This document shows positions 1 through 9,513 of a DNA stretch of 64,000 bases, one piece after another; position 1 is the stretch's first letter, and every line of letters starts with the position of its first letter. Made by a program: the position numbers and the translations under genes. The notes under the pieces are model-generated. The model had not been told where the DNA came from and did no database searches. It was given only the letters and a program-made list of their open reading frames with translations. Source of the stretch: an uncultured Acetobacteraceae bacterium (GTDB lineage: Bacteria; Pseudomonadota; Alphaproteobacteria; Acetobacterales; Acetobacteraceae); assembly GCA_903918315.1 (NCBI GenBank), contig CAIXEA010000152.1:18797-82796 (forward strand), in the 5' to 3' direction.

Positions 1-448
1 CGTAGGTATCGAAGCTCCAGACGATGGAGTTCGGGCTGCACTGCGCATCCGTCAACGCCGCCACGGTGGCGGAGGCGTTGAGCATCATCTTGTCCTTCTC
101 ACGCGCCACCTGGGCGACGGCCAGCGCCACTGAGGATGTGGGGACGTCGATCACCCCGTCCACGCCCTGATCGAACCACTGGCGCGCGATCGAAGCCGCG
201 ATGTCCGGCTTGTTCTGATGGTCCGCGCTGATGATTTCGACGTCGAAGCTGAGGTCGCTCTTCATTTCCTCCAGCGCCAACTGCGCGGCGGCGACCGAGG
301 TCGGGCCGGTGTTGTCGCGATAGGTGCCGGACAGATCGGTCAAAACCCCCAGCTTGATCGTCGGCCGACCCTGGGCGCGGGCGCCAATGAGCGGAACGGA
401 GGAGAGGGCGGCAGCGGTGCCAAGCAGGCCCCGGCGTGAAAGCGACAT
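1..448 (-). CDS. ABC transporter substrate-binding protein, branched-chain amino acid type (3' end outside window)
   Basis: Only the N-terminal ~149 residues are present; the gene runs off the left edge, which is why it is missing from the ORF track. The start MSLSRRGLLGTAAAL carries a Tat-like twin-arginine motif, a hydrophobic stretch and an ARAQ cleavage site, so this is an exported protein. The mature part begins IKLGVLTDLSGTYRDNTGP, the first strand and ligand loop of periplasmic-binding-protein type 1 (Peripla_BP_6, LivK-like). Such proteins capture amino acids, amides or aromatic acids for an ABC importer. A purine-rich GGGAGA lies upstream of the ATG. The substrate cannot be read from sequence and the permease genes are not in view. 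Confidence 0.85.
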   Translation of the reverse strand, partial: MSLSRRGLLGTAAALSSVPLIGARAQGRPTIKLGVLTDLSGTYRDNTGPTSVAAAQLALEEMKSDLSFDVEIISADHQNKPDIAASIARQWFDQGVDGVIDVPTSSVALAVAQVAREKDKMMLNASATVAALTDAQCSPNSIVWSFDTY

Positions 449-632
449 CGTTTGAGTCTCCCAGTTGGAGTATTTTGCTGATAACCGCGGGGATCGCGGG
501 TTTCAGGATCCGTGAAGCCGGCCTTCTACGCGGGAAAGCACGGGGGGCGTCAAGGGGTGGCACACGCGATCGATGAGGCCGGAACCCCCCTCCCAGGGGC
601 GGCAAAAGTTCGGCCGGCGGCGGGGGGATGTT

Positions 633-1499
633 TCACTTGTTCGCCGCCGCCGCCTTTTCCCGCCGCCGGTGCCAGCCCTCCATCAGTTGCAGCACCGTCG
701 CAGCCGTTTCCTCAATCGATCGGCGGGTCACGTCGATGACCGGCCAGCCGTGGCTGTTGCACATGCGGCGCGCCCAGAGCAGTTCCTGCTTCACCGCGTC
801 CTCATCGACATATTCCGTCCCGCCTTGCCGCGCGAAGCCGGCCTGGCCGCCCGCGCCGATCAGCCGGAGGCGATGGCGGCGGATTTCGATCAGGGCCTGG
901 TCGTCCAGGGTCAGGCCGATGACCGGACATTTCGCGGTGGCGAGGCCGGGGATTTCCGGCGTGCCAGGCACCAGCGGCACATTGGCCGCCTTGATCCCGC
1001 GATTGGCGAGGTAGAAACACGTCGGCGTCTTCGAACTGCGCGATACCCCGACGAGGATGACATCGGCCTCCGCCAGATTGGTGTGGGCCTGGCCATCGTC
1101 ATGCGCCAGCACGTAGTGCATGGCGTCGATGCGCTTGAAATAATCCACATTCAAAACGTATTGCCGTCCGGGGCGGGCGGCGGCGGTTTCACCGATATAT
1201 TCCTGCAACATGTTCATCACGGGATCGAGCACGTTCACGATCGGCAGGTTCAGTTGCTGGCAGGTTTTTTCCAGCTCCGAACGAAGCCCCTGATCGACGA
1301 TCGTCGATAGCACCGGGCCCGGCTCATGCTCGATGCCTTCAATCACGCGGTGCAACTGGAAGCGGGTGCGGATCAGGCTCCAGCGGTGATGCACGACATC
1401 GGCGTGCTCAAACTGCACCGTGGTGGCGCGGGCGAGCGAATTCAGCGTCTCCCCGGTCGCGTCGGAGACCAGATGCAGGTTGATTTTCTGAGTTTCCAT
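633..1499 (-). CDS. ppsR: Pyruvate, phosphate dikinase / PEP synthase regulatory protein (DUF299 kinase-pyrophosphorylase)
   Basis: 288 aa, the normal length of this family. The N-terminus [20 protein letters not shown] and the P-loop-like stretch [18 protein letters not shown] are family signatures. Members inactivate PPDK or PEP synthase by ADP-dependent threonine phosphorylation and reactivate it by Pi-dependent dephosphorylation, controlling flux between pyruvate and PEP. The gene is divergent from the aminotransferase at 1582 across about 80 bp that must hold both promoters. In many alphaproteobacteria it sits beside hemE, maf and coaE, which are not seen here. Whether the target is PPDK or PEP synthase cannot be told from this window. 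Confidence 0.9.
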   Translation of the reverse strand: METQKINLHLVSDATGETLNSLARATTVQFEHADVVHHRWSLIRTRFQLHRVIEGIEHEPGPVLSTIVDQGLRSELEKTCQQLNLPIVNVLDPVMNMLQEYIGETAAARPGRQYVLNVDYFKRIDAMHYVLAHDDGQAHTNLAEADVILVGVSRSSKTPTCFYLANRGIKAANVPLVPGTPEIPGLATAKCPVIGLTLDDQALIEIRRHRLRLIGAGGQAGFARQGGTEYVDEDAVKQELLWARRMCNSHGWPVIDVTRRSIEETAATVLQLMEGWHRRREKAAAANK

Positions 1500-1581
1500 G
1501 GATCGATGGTACTGGCGCGCCCCACCCTGTCAACGCATCTTTGCACGCGCTACGCTGGCACCAACCCAAGGAGAGGCCGCC

Positions 1582-3015
1582 ATGACATACGTCGCCCCCA
1601 ACTCCGTGCAGGCACGCGATATCGCCAGCATCGTACATCCGCAGACCAACCTCGCCACGCATATCACCCAGGGACCGGTGGTGATCGGCAGCGGCCAGGG
1701 TTGTTTCGTGACCGACGACAATGGGACCGAATTTCTCGACGCCGCGGCCGGGCTGTGGTGCGCCTCCCTCGGCTATGCATCCGAACGGCTGGCCCGCGTC
1801 GCCTATGAGCAAATGCGCAAGCTCGGCTATTACCACCTGTACCGCGGCACCACGAACGAGAACAGCGTCGATCTGGCGGAGAAGCTCCTGTCAATCGCGC
1901 CGGTGCCCATGAGCAAGGTGCTGTTCCAGTGCTCCGGCTCGGAAGCCAATGACACCGCCATCAAGCTGGTCTGGTACTACCATGCCGCCATCGGCAAACC
2001 GAACAAGCGCAAGATCATCGGCCGCCGGATGGGCTATCACGGCTCCACCACCGCCGCGATCAGCGCGTCCGGCAAAGCCGACATGCACGCCGATTTCGGC
2101 CTGCCCCTGCCGGGCTTCATCCATACCGAATACCCCCACTACTACCGCGACCATCAGGAAGGGGAGAGTGAGGAGCAATACGCCACCCGCCTGGCCGACG
2201 CCTTCGAGGCCCTGATCCTGCGCGAAGGCCCCGAGACCTGTGCCGCCTTCATCGGGGAGCCGGTGATGGGCGCCGGCGGCGGCCTGCCCCCGCCGCGCAC
2301 CTATTGGGACAAAATGCAGGCGGTGATCCGCAAATACGACCTGCTGTTCATCGCCGATGAGGTCATCTGCGGCTTCGGCCGCACCGGCAACATGTGGGGA
2401 TGCCAGACCTACGACCTGAAGCCGGACATGGTGTCCTGCGCCAAGGCCCTCTCGGCCGGGATGCAGCCGATCTCGGCGCTGATGATCAATCAGCGGGTGT
2501 TTGAGGCGATGCTGGATGAAAGCCGCAAACTCGGCAATTTCGCGCATGGTTTCACCTATGCGGGCCATCCCGTGACCACCGCCGTGGCGCTGGAAACGCT
2601 CCGCATCTACGACGAAATGGACATGATCGCGCATGTCCAGCGCGTCGGGCCCTATCTACAGGAAACCCTGGCGACGCTGATGGATCACCCTTTGGTGGGG
2701 GAAGTCCGGGGCATCGGCATGATCACGGGCATCGAACTGGTGGCCGACAAGGCCACCCGCGCCTTGTTCGACCCGGCCCGCAAAGTCGGCGCCAGAGTCG
2801 ACCATTTCGCCCGCAAGCATGGGCTGATCGCCCGCCTGATCGGGGATCGCGTCGCCTTCTCCCCGCCGCTCATCATCACCGAAGCCGAAATCGACGAAAT
2901 CGGCCGGCGGCTCCGGCTGGCGCTGGATGAGACCTGGGCGGAGCTACAGTCCGGCGCCTTACATCTCAGGCATCGTCGGCGTCGAAGCCCACAAGGCGCA
3001 GCGCGCGGCCCCTGA
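1582..3015 (+). CDS. Class III PLP-dependent aminotransferase (omega-transaminase type)
   Basis: 477 aa from ATG 1582, which is preceded by AAGGAGAGGCC; the longer track ORF starts upstream without support. Cofactor features are visible: FQCSGSEANDTAIKL (phosphate-binding region), GYHGST, FIADEVICGFGRTG (the Asp that pairs with the pyridine nitrogen) and SCAKALSAGMQPISALM with the Schiff-base Lys. These are typical of class III enzymes that transfer amino groups from omega-amino acids or amines to pyruvate or 2-oxoglutarate. The C-terminus ends in a basic tail, RHRRRRSPQGAARGP, encoded inside the oppositely oriented exonuclease gene. Exact substrate unknown. Confidence 0.9.
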   Translation: MTYVAPNSVQARDIASIVHPQTNLATHITQGPVVIGSGQGCFVTDDNGTEFLDAAAGLWCASLGYASERLARVAYEQMRKLGYYHLYRGTTNENSVDLAEKLLSIAPVPMSKVLFQCSGSEANDTAIKLVWYYHAAIGKPNKRKIIGRRMGYHGSTTAAISASGKADMHADFGLPLPGFIHTEYPHYYRDHQEGESEEQYATRLADAFEALILREGPETCAAFIGEPVMGAGGGLPPPRTYWDKMQAVIRKYDLLFIADEVICGFGRTGNMWGCQTYDLKPDMVSCAKALSAGMQPISALMINQRVFEAMLDESRKLGNFAHGFTYAGHPVTTAVALETLRIYDEMDMIAHVQRVGPYLQETLATLMDHPLVGEVRGIGMITGIELVADKATRALFDPARKVGARVDHFARKHGLIARLIGDRVAFSPPLIITEAEIDEIGRRLRLALDETWAELQSGALHLRHRRRRSPQGAARGP

Positions 3016-3976
3016 TCCCACGCAGCCCCGCCGCGTGGATCAGGGCGTCTTCCTGGCCGTGTGTGACCCAGACCTCTGACGCGCCGGTATCGTCCAGCGT
3101 CGCATTCAGCTCGGCCCAATCGGCATGGTCGGAGATGATCAGCGGCAGCTCCGCCCCACTGGCCCGGACGCGATGGCGCACGCGCATCCAGCCCGAGGCA
3201 TAGGCGATCACCGGATCAGTCAGATGATCGAGCGCCGAACCGGGCGGGGCCAGTACGATGGCACCGGCCAGTTCGTCCCGGGATGCGGCGCTGGCCAGCC
3301 GGGTGCGGCCGAGTTCAACCCCGAAGCCGCGATAGATCGTGCACATCGCCGCCAGCGCGCGATGCAGGAAAATCGGCTGATCCCAACCCGCGCCCCGCAG
3401 CAAGGCGATCAGGCGCTGGCACTTGCCCAGAGAATAGCAGCCGATGACATGGGTCCGGCGCGGGAACAGCGAAAGACTGTCCAGCACCCGTTGGATCTCC
3501 GCCGCCGCGGGCGGATGGAGGAAGACCGGCAGACCGAACGTGGCTTCCGTCACGAACACGTCGCAGGCGATGGGTTCGAAGGGCGCGCAGGTGGGATCCG
3601 CGGCGCGCTTGTAATCGCCGCTCACGACCGCGCGGCTGCCGCGATAGGCCATGGCGATCTGGGCGCTGCCCAGGATGTGGCCAGCCGGTTGCAGCCAGAC
3701 CTGGACCTCCCCGAGGGTGATGACCTCCCCATACGCCAGGGCTTGCTGGGTTCCGCCGGCCCGGCGTTCCCCCATGCGGGCCCGCATGACGGCCAGGGTT
3801 TCCTGCGTGGCCAGCACGGCGCGATGGCCCGGGCGGGCATGATCGGAATGGCCATGCGTGATGATCGCGCGATCCACCACCCGCACCGGGTCGATGAAGA
3901 ACCCGCCGGGCTCGCAATACAGGCCCTGTGGCAGCGGCTTCAGCCAGGTCTCGGGATGCGGCATGGGTGGCATCAT
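2966..3976 (-). CDS. Ligase-associated DNA exonuclease (metallo-beta-lactamase / beta-CASP fold)
   Basis: About 336 aa if started at the M of MMPPMPHPETWLKPLPQGLY; an ATG at 4024 or 3964 is also possible. The metal-binding motif is ITHGHSDHARPGH, followed by VSGDYKRAAD, then a beta-CASP-like second half containing ISDHADW and VTHGQ. This matches the ligase-associated exonuclease family, related to mRNA 3'-end processing factors and found with an ATP-dependent DNA ligase and a DEXH helicase in a repair cassette. The helicase is the divergent neighbour at 4023. The ligase normally next to it is missing. The 3' end overlaps the aminotransferase tail by 50 bp. Confidence 0.88.
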   Translation of the reverse strand: MMPPMPHPETWLKPLPQGLYCEPGGFFIDPVRVVDRAIITHGHSDHARPGHRAVLATQETLAVMRARMGERRAGGTQQALAYGEVITLGEVQVWLQPAGHILGSAQIAMAYRGSRAVVSGDYKRAADPTCAPFEPIACDVFVTEATFGLPVFLHPPAAAEIQRVLDSLSLFPRRTHVIGCYSLGKCQRLIALLRGAGWDQPIFLHRALAAMCTIYRGFGVELGRTRLASAASRDELAGAIVLAPPGSALDHLTDPVIAYASGWMRVRHRVRASGAELPLIISDHADWAELNATLDDTGASEVWVTHGQEDALIHAAGLRGIRGRALRLVGFDADDA

Positions 3977-4022
3977 GGACCGCAATGGCAGGGTCTGTCG
4001 CGTTGTGCCTATGCTCCGCCGC

Positions 4023-6503
4023 ATGACGGAACCATTAACAGGGTCATTGCCGGAACCCTTCGCGGGTTGGTTCGCCGCCCAGGGCTGGACGCCAAGGGCG
4101 CATCAATGCGCCATGCTCGACGCCAGCCGGGCGGGCGACAGCGTGCTGCTGATCGCCCCCACCGGCGGCGGCAAGACTTTGGCCGGGTTCCTGCCCAGCC
4201 TGGTGGCGCTCACGGAAACGCCCGTCGAAACCCTGCACACGCTCTACATCAGCCCCCTGAAGGCGCTGGCCACCGATATCGCGCGCAACCTGATGCGGCC
4301 GGTGGACGATATGCGGCTGCCCATCCGCATCGAGACCCGCACCGGCGATACGCCGGCCAACCGCCGCGCCCGGCAAAAAGAGCGCCCGCCGCAGATCCTG
4401 CTGACCACGCCGGAAAGCCTGGCGGTGCTGCTGTCGCTGGCGGACGCGGAGGCATTCTTCCGGCATCTGTCCTGCGTGGTGATGGATGAGGTCCACGCCC
4501 TCGCCGGGACCAAGCGTGGCGACCAGCTGGCCCTGGGCGTGGCGCGGCTGCGGACACTGGCGCCGGGGATGCGTTGCGTCGGCCTGTCGGCGACCGTCGC
4601 GCATCCCGATGCGATCCAGGCCTTCGTGGGGGCGCGGCGGGTGATCGCCGTGGCCGACGGCGCGCCGCCGCACCTGTCCGTCATGATCCCACCGGGCGAA
4701 CTGTCCTGGGCCGGGCATATGGGCCTCGATTCCGCCCCGCAGGTCATGGCCCGCATCGCCAGCACGGCCATGACGATCGTGTTCGTCAATACCCGCGCCC
4801 AGGCCGAGCTGATGTTTCAGGCGCTCTGGAAGATCAATGACGCCACGCTGCCCATCGCCCTGCATCACGGATCGCTGGAAATCGAGCAGCGGCGCAAGGT
4901 GGAGGCGGCGATGGCGGCCGGGCGGCTGCGGGCGGTGGTGGCGACGTCCTCCCTGGACCTCGGCATCGACTGGGGCGGCGTCGATCAGGTCATCCAGGTC
5001 GGCGCCCCCAAGGGGGTGTCCCGCCTGTTGCAGCGGGTCGGGCGTTCGAACCACCGGATGGATGAGGCCTCCCGCGCCATCCTGGTCCCCGCCAACCGGT
5101 TCGAGGTTCTGGAGTGCGAAGCCGCCATCCTGGGTGTTGCAGCGCATGAGCTCGACGGCGATCCGCCGCGCCCCGGCGGGCTGGACGTTCTGGCGCAGCA
5201 TCTGCTGGGGCTCGCCTGCGCGGCCCCGTTCCTGCCGGACGATGTCTATCAGGAGGTCATTTCGGCCGCGCCCTACGCGAACTTGTCCCGCTCGGACTTC
5301 GACGACGTGCTGGCCTATGTCGAACATGGCGGCTACGCGCTGGCGGCGTACGAACAATGGCACAAATTGTTTCGCGACAGTGAGGGGCGGATGCACGTCC
5401 GCTCCGCCCGCATCGCCGCGCAGCACCGCATGAATATCGGCACCATCGTCGAGGCACCGCTGCTGAAAGTACGGCTGGTGTCAGGCCGATCGCGGATCGG
5501 ACCGACATTGGGGGAGATCGAGGAGTATTTCGTGGGCCTGCTGCGCCCCGGCGACACCTTCATGTTCGCGGGGCGCTTGTTACGCTTTCTACGGCTGCAT
5601 GAAATGGTCGTCGAATGCAGCGAAGGCGGCACCGGGGAGCCGATGGTGCCGGCCTATGAGGGCGGGCGCATGCCGCTGACCACGAACCTCGCGGATCGGG
5701 TCCGGGGATTGCTGCAGAACCCCGGCCGCTGGGATGTCTTCCCCGAACAGGTGCAAGACTGGTTGCGCATGCAGCGGGCCTTCTCCCGCATGCCCGGCCG
5801 CAACGATTTGCTGGTGGAAACCTTTCCGCGCGGGGATCGGTGGTACCTCGTCGCCTATTGTTTCGAGGGCCGCAACGCCCATCAGACCCTCGGCATGCTG
5901 ATCACCAAACGCATGGAGCGGTTCGGCTTCGCGCCGCTTGGCTTCGTGGCCACCGACTATGTCCTGGGGATCTGGTCGGTGCATCCGCCCCGCGACGTCG
6001 CCCGGTTGTTCGATGAGGACATGCTCGGTGACGACCTGGAAAGCTGGATGGCCGACAGCTCGATGCTGAAGCGCACCTTCCGCAACGTCGCCGTGATCGC
6101 CGGGCTGATCCAGCGCAACCATCCGGGGGCCGAGAAGACCCGCAAGGCGGTCACGGTGAACGCTGATCTGATCTACAACGTGCTGCGTCAGCATCAGCCG
6201 GATCACATTCTGCTGCGCGCAACCCGGGCCGACGCGGCGTCCGGCCTGATCGACGCCGGACGCATCGCGGCCATGCTGAAGCGGGTCAAAGGCCGCATCG
6301 TGCACATGGTTCTGTCGCGCGTGTCACCGCTGGCGGTGCCGGTGCTGCTGGAAATCGGGCGGGAGAGCGTGCGCACCGGCGATAACGAAGACGCGCTGCT
6401 GGCGGAGGCCGAGGCCATCATCGCCGAAGCGGCCGGCACGCGGGAACCACCCAGACCCAAGGCGGCCCGCCGCCGCGCGGCGCAGGGGGATTTGTTCGGG
6501 TAA
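4023..6503 (+). CDS. Ligase-associated DEXH-box ATP-dependent DNA helicase (Lhr-like)
   Basis: 826 aa from ATG 4023 (MTEPLTGSLPEPFAGWFAAQ), the usual size for the family. Helicase motifs occur in order: APTGGGKTLAGFLPSL (Walker A), VMDEVHA (motif II), GLSATVA (motif III), TSSLDLGIDWG (motif V) and LLQRVGRSNHR (motif VI). The remainder is the Lhr-type C-terminal region. The protein acts on DNA, probably 3'-5' unwinding in repair together with the adjacent exonuclease and an ATP-dependent ligase. The start lies inside the longest possible reading frame of the divergent exonuclease gene, so the shared promoter region is very short. PdeM endonuclease, often the next gene, is absent; an unrelated oxidase follows on the other strand. 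Confidence 0.92.
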   Translation: MTEPLTGSLPEPFAGWFAAQGWTPRAHQCAMLDASRAGDSVLLIAPTGGGKTLAGFLPSLVALTETPVETLHTLYISPLKALATDIARNLMRPVDDMRLPIRIETRTGDTPANRRARQKERPPQILLTTPESLAVLLSLADAEAFFRHLSCVVMDEVHALAGTKRGDQLALGVARLRTLAPGMRCVGLSATVAHPDAIQAFVGARRVIAVADGAPPHLSVMIPPGELSWAGHMGLDSAPQVMARIASTAMTIVFVNTRAQAELMFQALWKINDATLPIALHHGSLEIEQRRKVEAAMAAGRLRAVVATSSLDLGIDWGGVDQVIQVGAPKGVSRLLQRVGRSNHRMDEASRAILVPANRFEVLECEAAILGVAAHELDGDPPRPGGLDVLAQHLLGLACAAPFLPDDVYQEVISAAPYANLSRSDFDDVLAYVEHGGYALAAYEQWHKLFRDSEGRMHVRSARIAAQHRMNIGTIVEAPLLKVRLVSGRSRIGPTLGEIEEYFVGLLRPGDTFMFAGRLLRFLRLHEMVVECSEGGTGEPMVPAYEGGRMPLTTNLADRVRGLLQNPGRWDVFPEQVQDWLRMQRAFSRMPGRNDLLVETFPRGDRWYLVAYCFEGRNAHQTLGMLITKRMERFGFAPLGFVATDYVLGIWSVHPPRDVARLFDEDMLGDDLESWMADSSMLKRTFRNVAVIAGLIQRNHPGAEKTRKAVTVNADLIYNVLRQHQPDHILLRATRADAASGLIDAGRIAAMLKRVKGRIVHMVLSRVSPLAVPVLLEIGRESVRTGDNEDALLAEAEAIIAEAAGTREPPRPKAARRRAAQGDLFG

Positions 6504-6508
6504 GCCGG

Positions 6509-7687
6509 TCAGCCGAATCCGGCCAGCGCGAAGGGCCGCAAATCGTATTGTTGCTCCTTCGGGTCGCCTATCATTCCGGCGATGGCATCGCCGATGCCGG
6601 CGGAGTGTTTGAAGCCGTGACCGGAACAAGCGGACACGACCATGACCCGGCTCATGGCGGGATGCCAGTCGATCAGGAAGTTCACACCCGGTGCTTCGGT
6701 GTACAGGCAGGTTTTCACCGCCGTCAGCCGGGGGGACACGCCAGCGAACCGGCCTTCGACGAAGGCGCTGTGGAAGGCCGCGATCTCCCCGCCGGTGACG
6801 CCGGACTTCCTTGCGTCGGGATCGGTCCAGGCGGTGCGCCGCTCATCGGCGATCTTGACGCCGGTCGCGCCATGCGGCGTCGGGAATCCGTAGACATGCC
6901 CGCCGCCATGCGCGAAATGGCGGATATAGGTTGGGCATTTTTCGGGTTCGTACAACGACGGCTCATCGGCCTCAAACCAGTGCAAGACCTGACGGGTCGG
7001 GCGCAGCAGCCGATCGAAGGGGGCGCCGAGGAGTTTGGCGGTCCAGGCGCCGGCGGTGACGATGGCGAAATCGGCCTCGATCATACCGGCGGTGGTTTCG
7101 ATCCGGACCCACGGGGTGCCCTGCGTCACGTCCAACACGACCGTGTTCGGAAGGACCGTGGCGCCGGCCCGCCGGGCTTCTTGCAGTTGCACGCGGATGC
7201 AGGCCTCGGGGTAAACGAAGCCCGCGCCAGGTTCGTAATAGGCTTCGTCGCGGTCATCGAGCCCGGTGAATTGCGGGAAGCGGCCGGCCAGTGCCGCGCG
7301 ATCCAGGATTGCGTGCTCGATCCCATAGGTCTCCGCCACTTCGCGCGAGCGGCCGAAGAAGCGGGGCTTGTTGGGGTCGCCGGCGTCCTGCTCCTGCCCG
7401 ATCACGACGCAGCCGCAATTGACCATCAGGGTTTCGCTGGTTTTCGCTTCGAGCTGACGCCAGATCTCATGGGAGCGGATGGCGAAAGGGGCGAAGGCCG
7501 GCCCTTCCCCGACGCCGAGTCGGGTGATTCGGGTTTCGCCATGGGACGAGCCCTGATCATGCGGCGGATCGAAGCGATCGATCCCGATGGCGGCGATGCC
7601 GCGCTGCGCGAGTTGATAGAGCGTGGCGGCGCCCATCGCGCCGAGGCCGATGACCACGGCCCCGTATCGTCTCCCCGCGACTGGCAT
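6509..7687 (-). CDS. N-methyl-L-tryptophan / sarcosine oxidase-like FAD-dependent amine oxidase
   Basis: 392 aa from ATG 7687, chosen because AAGGAGGGTGCCG sits directly upstream; the track start 27 nt further out lacks this. The N-terminus YGAVVIGLGAMGAATLYQLA is the Rossmann FAD-binding motif, followed by IGIDRFDPPHDQGSSHGETR, typical of the MSOX/SolA subgroup in which a Cys near the C-terminus holds FAD covalently (CSGHGFKHS here). The reaction would be oxidative demethylation of an N-methyl amino acid, yielding formaldehyde and H2O2. It is convergent with the helicase gene, with only five bases between them. The precise substrate (N-methyltryptophan, sarcosine or another) is not resolvable. 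Confidence 0.88.
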   Translation of the reverse strand: MPVAGRRYGAVVIGLGAMGAATLYQLAQRGIAAIGIDRFDPPHDQGSSHGETRITRLGVGEGPAFAPFAIRSHEIWRQLEAKTSETLMVNCGCVVIGQEQDAGDPNKPRFFGRSREVAETYGIEHAILDRAALAGRFPQFTGLDDRDEAYYEPGAGFVYPEACIRVQLQEARRAGATVLPNTVVLDVTQGTPWVRIETTAGMIEADFAIVTAGAWTAKLLGAPFDRLLRPTRQVLHWFEADEPSLYEPEKCPTYIRHFAHGGGHVYGFPTPHGATGVKIADERRTAWTDPDARKSGVTGGEIAAFHSAFVEGRFAGVSPRLTAVKTCLYTEAPGVNFLIDWHPAMSRVMVVSACSGHGFKHSAGIGDAIAGMIGDPKEQQYDLRPFALAGFG

Positions 7688-7787
7688 CGGCACCCTCCTT
7701 CGGTCGTTCGCCATGGCGGAAGCTTAACACCACCGCCAGTCCGCACGCCACGCGCCCAGGCCGAGGCCGGATCCGGCGGGGCCGCTT

Positions 7788-8243
7788 TCACCCGCGCCCC
7801 GCGGGGGCACTTTCACCCATCAGCACGTACACGGCGGCGACGCCCAGCACGCAGGCGATGGCGCGCCGGCGGGTGAAACGCTCCCCCAGGAAAGGGGCCG
7901 CACCGGCGGCGGTGACCACGGGAATCAGTCCGACGACCAGGCCCGCCGCACCGGCCGGCATCCCGGCCGCGAGGCCGGCGTAGATGCCCGCGTAGTGCCC
8001 GCCCTGTAACAGCAGCCCGATGATCGCGGCATGCACCAACGCCATGCCGCGGGGCCAGGGCGCGCGGAACAGCCAGGCGAGCGCTGTCAGAAGCCCCGTG
8101 GCAAGGGCGAAGCGCAACGCCGTCACGGCGAAAGGGGGACCATGCCGGAGCGCGAGGGACCCGATGACGACCGCCGAGCTCCAGAGCGGGACGAAGGCGG
8201 CGCTGACCCAGATCGTGGGACTCGCGGAAGGGGGATTGGTCAT
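7788..8243 (-). CDS. Half-length EamA/DMT family transporter (probably truncated)
   Basis: About 151 aa from ATG 8243. The sequence is very hydrophobic with about five membrane segments and ends just after FLGERFTRRRAIACVLGVAA, the typical end of the first EamA repeat. Full DMT exporters carry two such repeats (about 290 aa), so the second half is missing. No continuation is visible in any frame before the oxidase gene at 7687. It could be a decayed gene, or a short SMR-like form that works as a dimer. The neighbouring oxidase suggests an amino-acid context, but the exported compound is unknown. Confidence 0.6.
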   Translation of the reverse strand: MTNPPSASPTIWVSAAFVPLWSSAVVIGSLALRHGPPFAVTALRFALATGLLTALAWLFRAPWPRGMALVHAAIIGLLLQGGHYAGIYAGLAAGMPAGAAGLVVGLIPVVTAAGAAPFLGERFTRRRAIACVLGVAAVYVLMGESAPAGRG

Positions 8244-8448
8244 CCGTGCGCCTGTGTCCGTGGCCATTCCGCTTGCGAATAATGATCACGGCGTCTGCCG
8301 GGCGCAGGGTAACCGCGGTGCCGGGCCCTGAGCAAGACCGACGGTCCGGTGCGCGCCGAAGCGGGGATTCCACCCGCGCCCCAGCGCGACGCATTCACCC
8401 GAAACCATTTGTCACGCCGCCTCCATGCTTGCACTGTGCACGACAGTT

Positions 8449-8468
8449 CGCTAACCCTGATGGTAGCG
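8449..8468. promoter_or_regulatory. Imperfect palindrome upstream of dctP (possible operator)
   Basis: CGCTAACCCTGATGGTAGCG forms an imperfect inverted repeat (six of eight pairs) about 40 bp upstream of the dctP start, a usual place for a repressor or activator site of a TRAP operon. No regulator gene is adjacent. This is seen by eye only; it could be chance. Confidence 0.25.
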
Positions 8469-8507
8469 TTAACACACCGGCGAGAATGGCCGGAGACGGA
8501 GGAAACA

Positions 8508-9494
8508 ATGTTCAGCAGACGCCATGCGTTCGGCCTCGCCACGGCCGCCCTTCTGGCCGCCAGCCCCGCGCTGGCGCAGCAGAAAATGGTCTTCAAGGCC
8601 TCCGACGTGCACCCGGAGGGCTACCCGACCGTGACCGCGGTCGAAAGCCTCGGCACCAAGCTGGAAAAGGCCACCGCCGGGCGGCTATCCGTGCAGATGT
8701 ATGCCTCCATGCAGCTTGGCGGCGAGAAGGAAGCCATCGAACAGGCCCAGATCGGCGCCATCGCGATCGCCCGTGTCAGCGTCGGCGCGCTGGGCCCGGT
8801 GGTGAATGATCTGAACGTGCTCAACCTGCCGTTCCTGTTCCGCGACACCAAGCATGCCCAGACCGTGCTGGACGGCGCCATCGGGCAGGAACTGCTGGAC
8901 GCCGTGACCAACCATCCGACCGCCGGGATCATCGGCCTCGCCTGGATGGATGCGGGCTCGCGCAGCATGTACGACACCAAGCGCCCGATTAAGTCGATCG
9001 AGGACCTCAAGGGCCTGAAAGTCCGCGTCATGGGCAATCCCATGTTCGTGGAGATGATGAACGCGCTCGGCGGCAATGGCGTGGCCATGGGCTATGACCA
9101 GGTGTTCACCGCGCTGCAGACCGGCGTGGTCGATGGGGCGGAGAACAACCCCCCCAGCTTCGTCTTCGACAACCACTTCCAGGTCGCGAAATACTACACC
9201 CTGACCGAGCATCTGATCGTGCCGGAGATGGTGGTGTTCTCCAAGCGCGTCTGGAACACGCTGTCCAAGGAAGACCAGGCCCTGCTGCTGAAATTCGGCA
9301 AGGAAGCGCAGGCGGAAGAGCGCGGGCTGTGGAACATCTATCAGCAGACCGCGCTGGATAAGATGAAGGCCGCCGGGATCATCATCGAGCCGATCGCCGA
9401 CAAGAAGCCATTCCAGGACGCGGTGAAGCCGGTGTGGGACAAGTATGGCCCGAAATTCGCTGAGATGATCAAGCGGATCCAGGCGGTTCAGTAA
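8508..9494 (+). CDS. dctP: TRAP transporter substrate-binding protein (DctP family)
   Basis: 328 aa from ATG 8508 with GGAGGAAACA upstream. A signal peptide (MFSRRHAFGLATAALLAASPALA) exports it to the periplasm. The mature protein begins MVFKASDVHPEGYPTVTAVESLG and has the DctP features LKGLKVRVMGNPMFVEMMNALG and GVVDGAENNPPSF; the Arg in KVRVMGNP is expected to bind the ligand carboxylate. It delivers a carboxylic acid to the DctQM permease encoded just downstream. The dehydrogenase at the end of the operon hints at a 2-hydroxy or 2-keto acid, but that is inference. Confidence 0.93.
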   Translation: MFSRRHAFGLATAALLAASPALAQQKMVFKASDVHPEGYPTVTAVESLGTKLEKATAGRLSVQMYASMQLGGEKEAIEQAQIGAIAIARVSVGALGPVVNDLNVLNLPFLFRDTKHAQTVLDGAIGQELLDAVTNHPTAGIIGLAWMDAGSRSMYDTKRPIKSIEDLKGLKVRVMGNPMFVEMMNALGGNGVAMGYDQVFTALQTGVVDGAENNPPSFVFDNHFQVAKYYTLTEHLIVPEMVVFSKRVWNTLSKEDQALLLKFGKEAQAEERGLWNIYQQTALDKMKAAGIIIEPIADKKPFQDAVKPVWDKYGPKFAEMIKRIQAVQ

Positions 9495-9513
9495 GGCGCA
9501 TCTGCCACATCCA

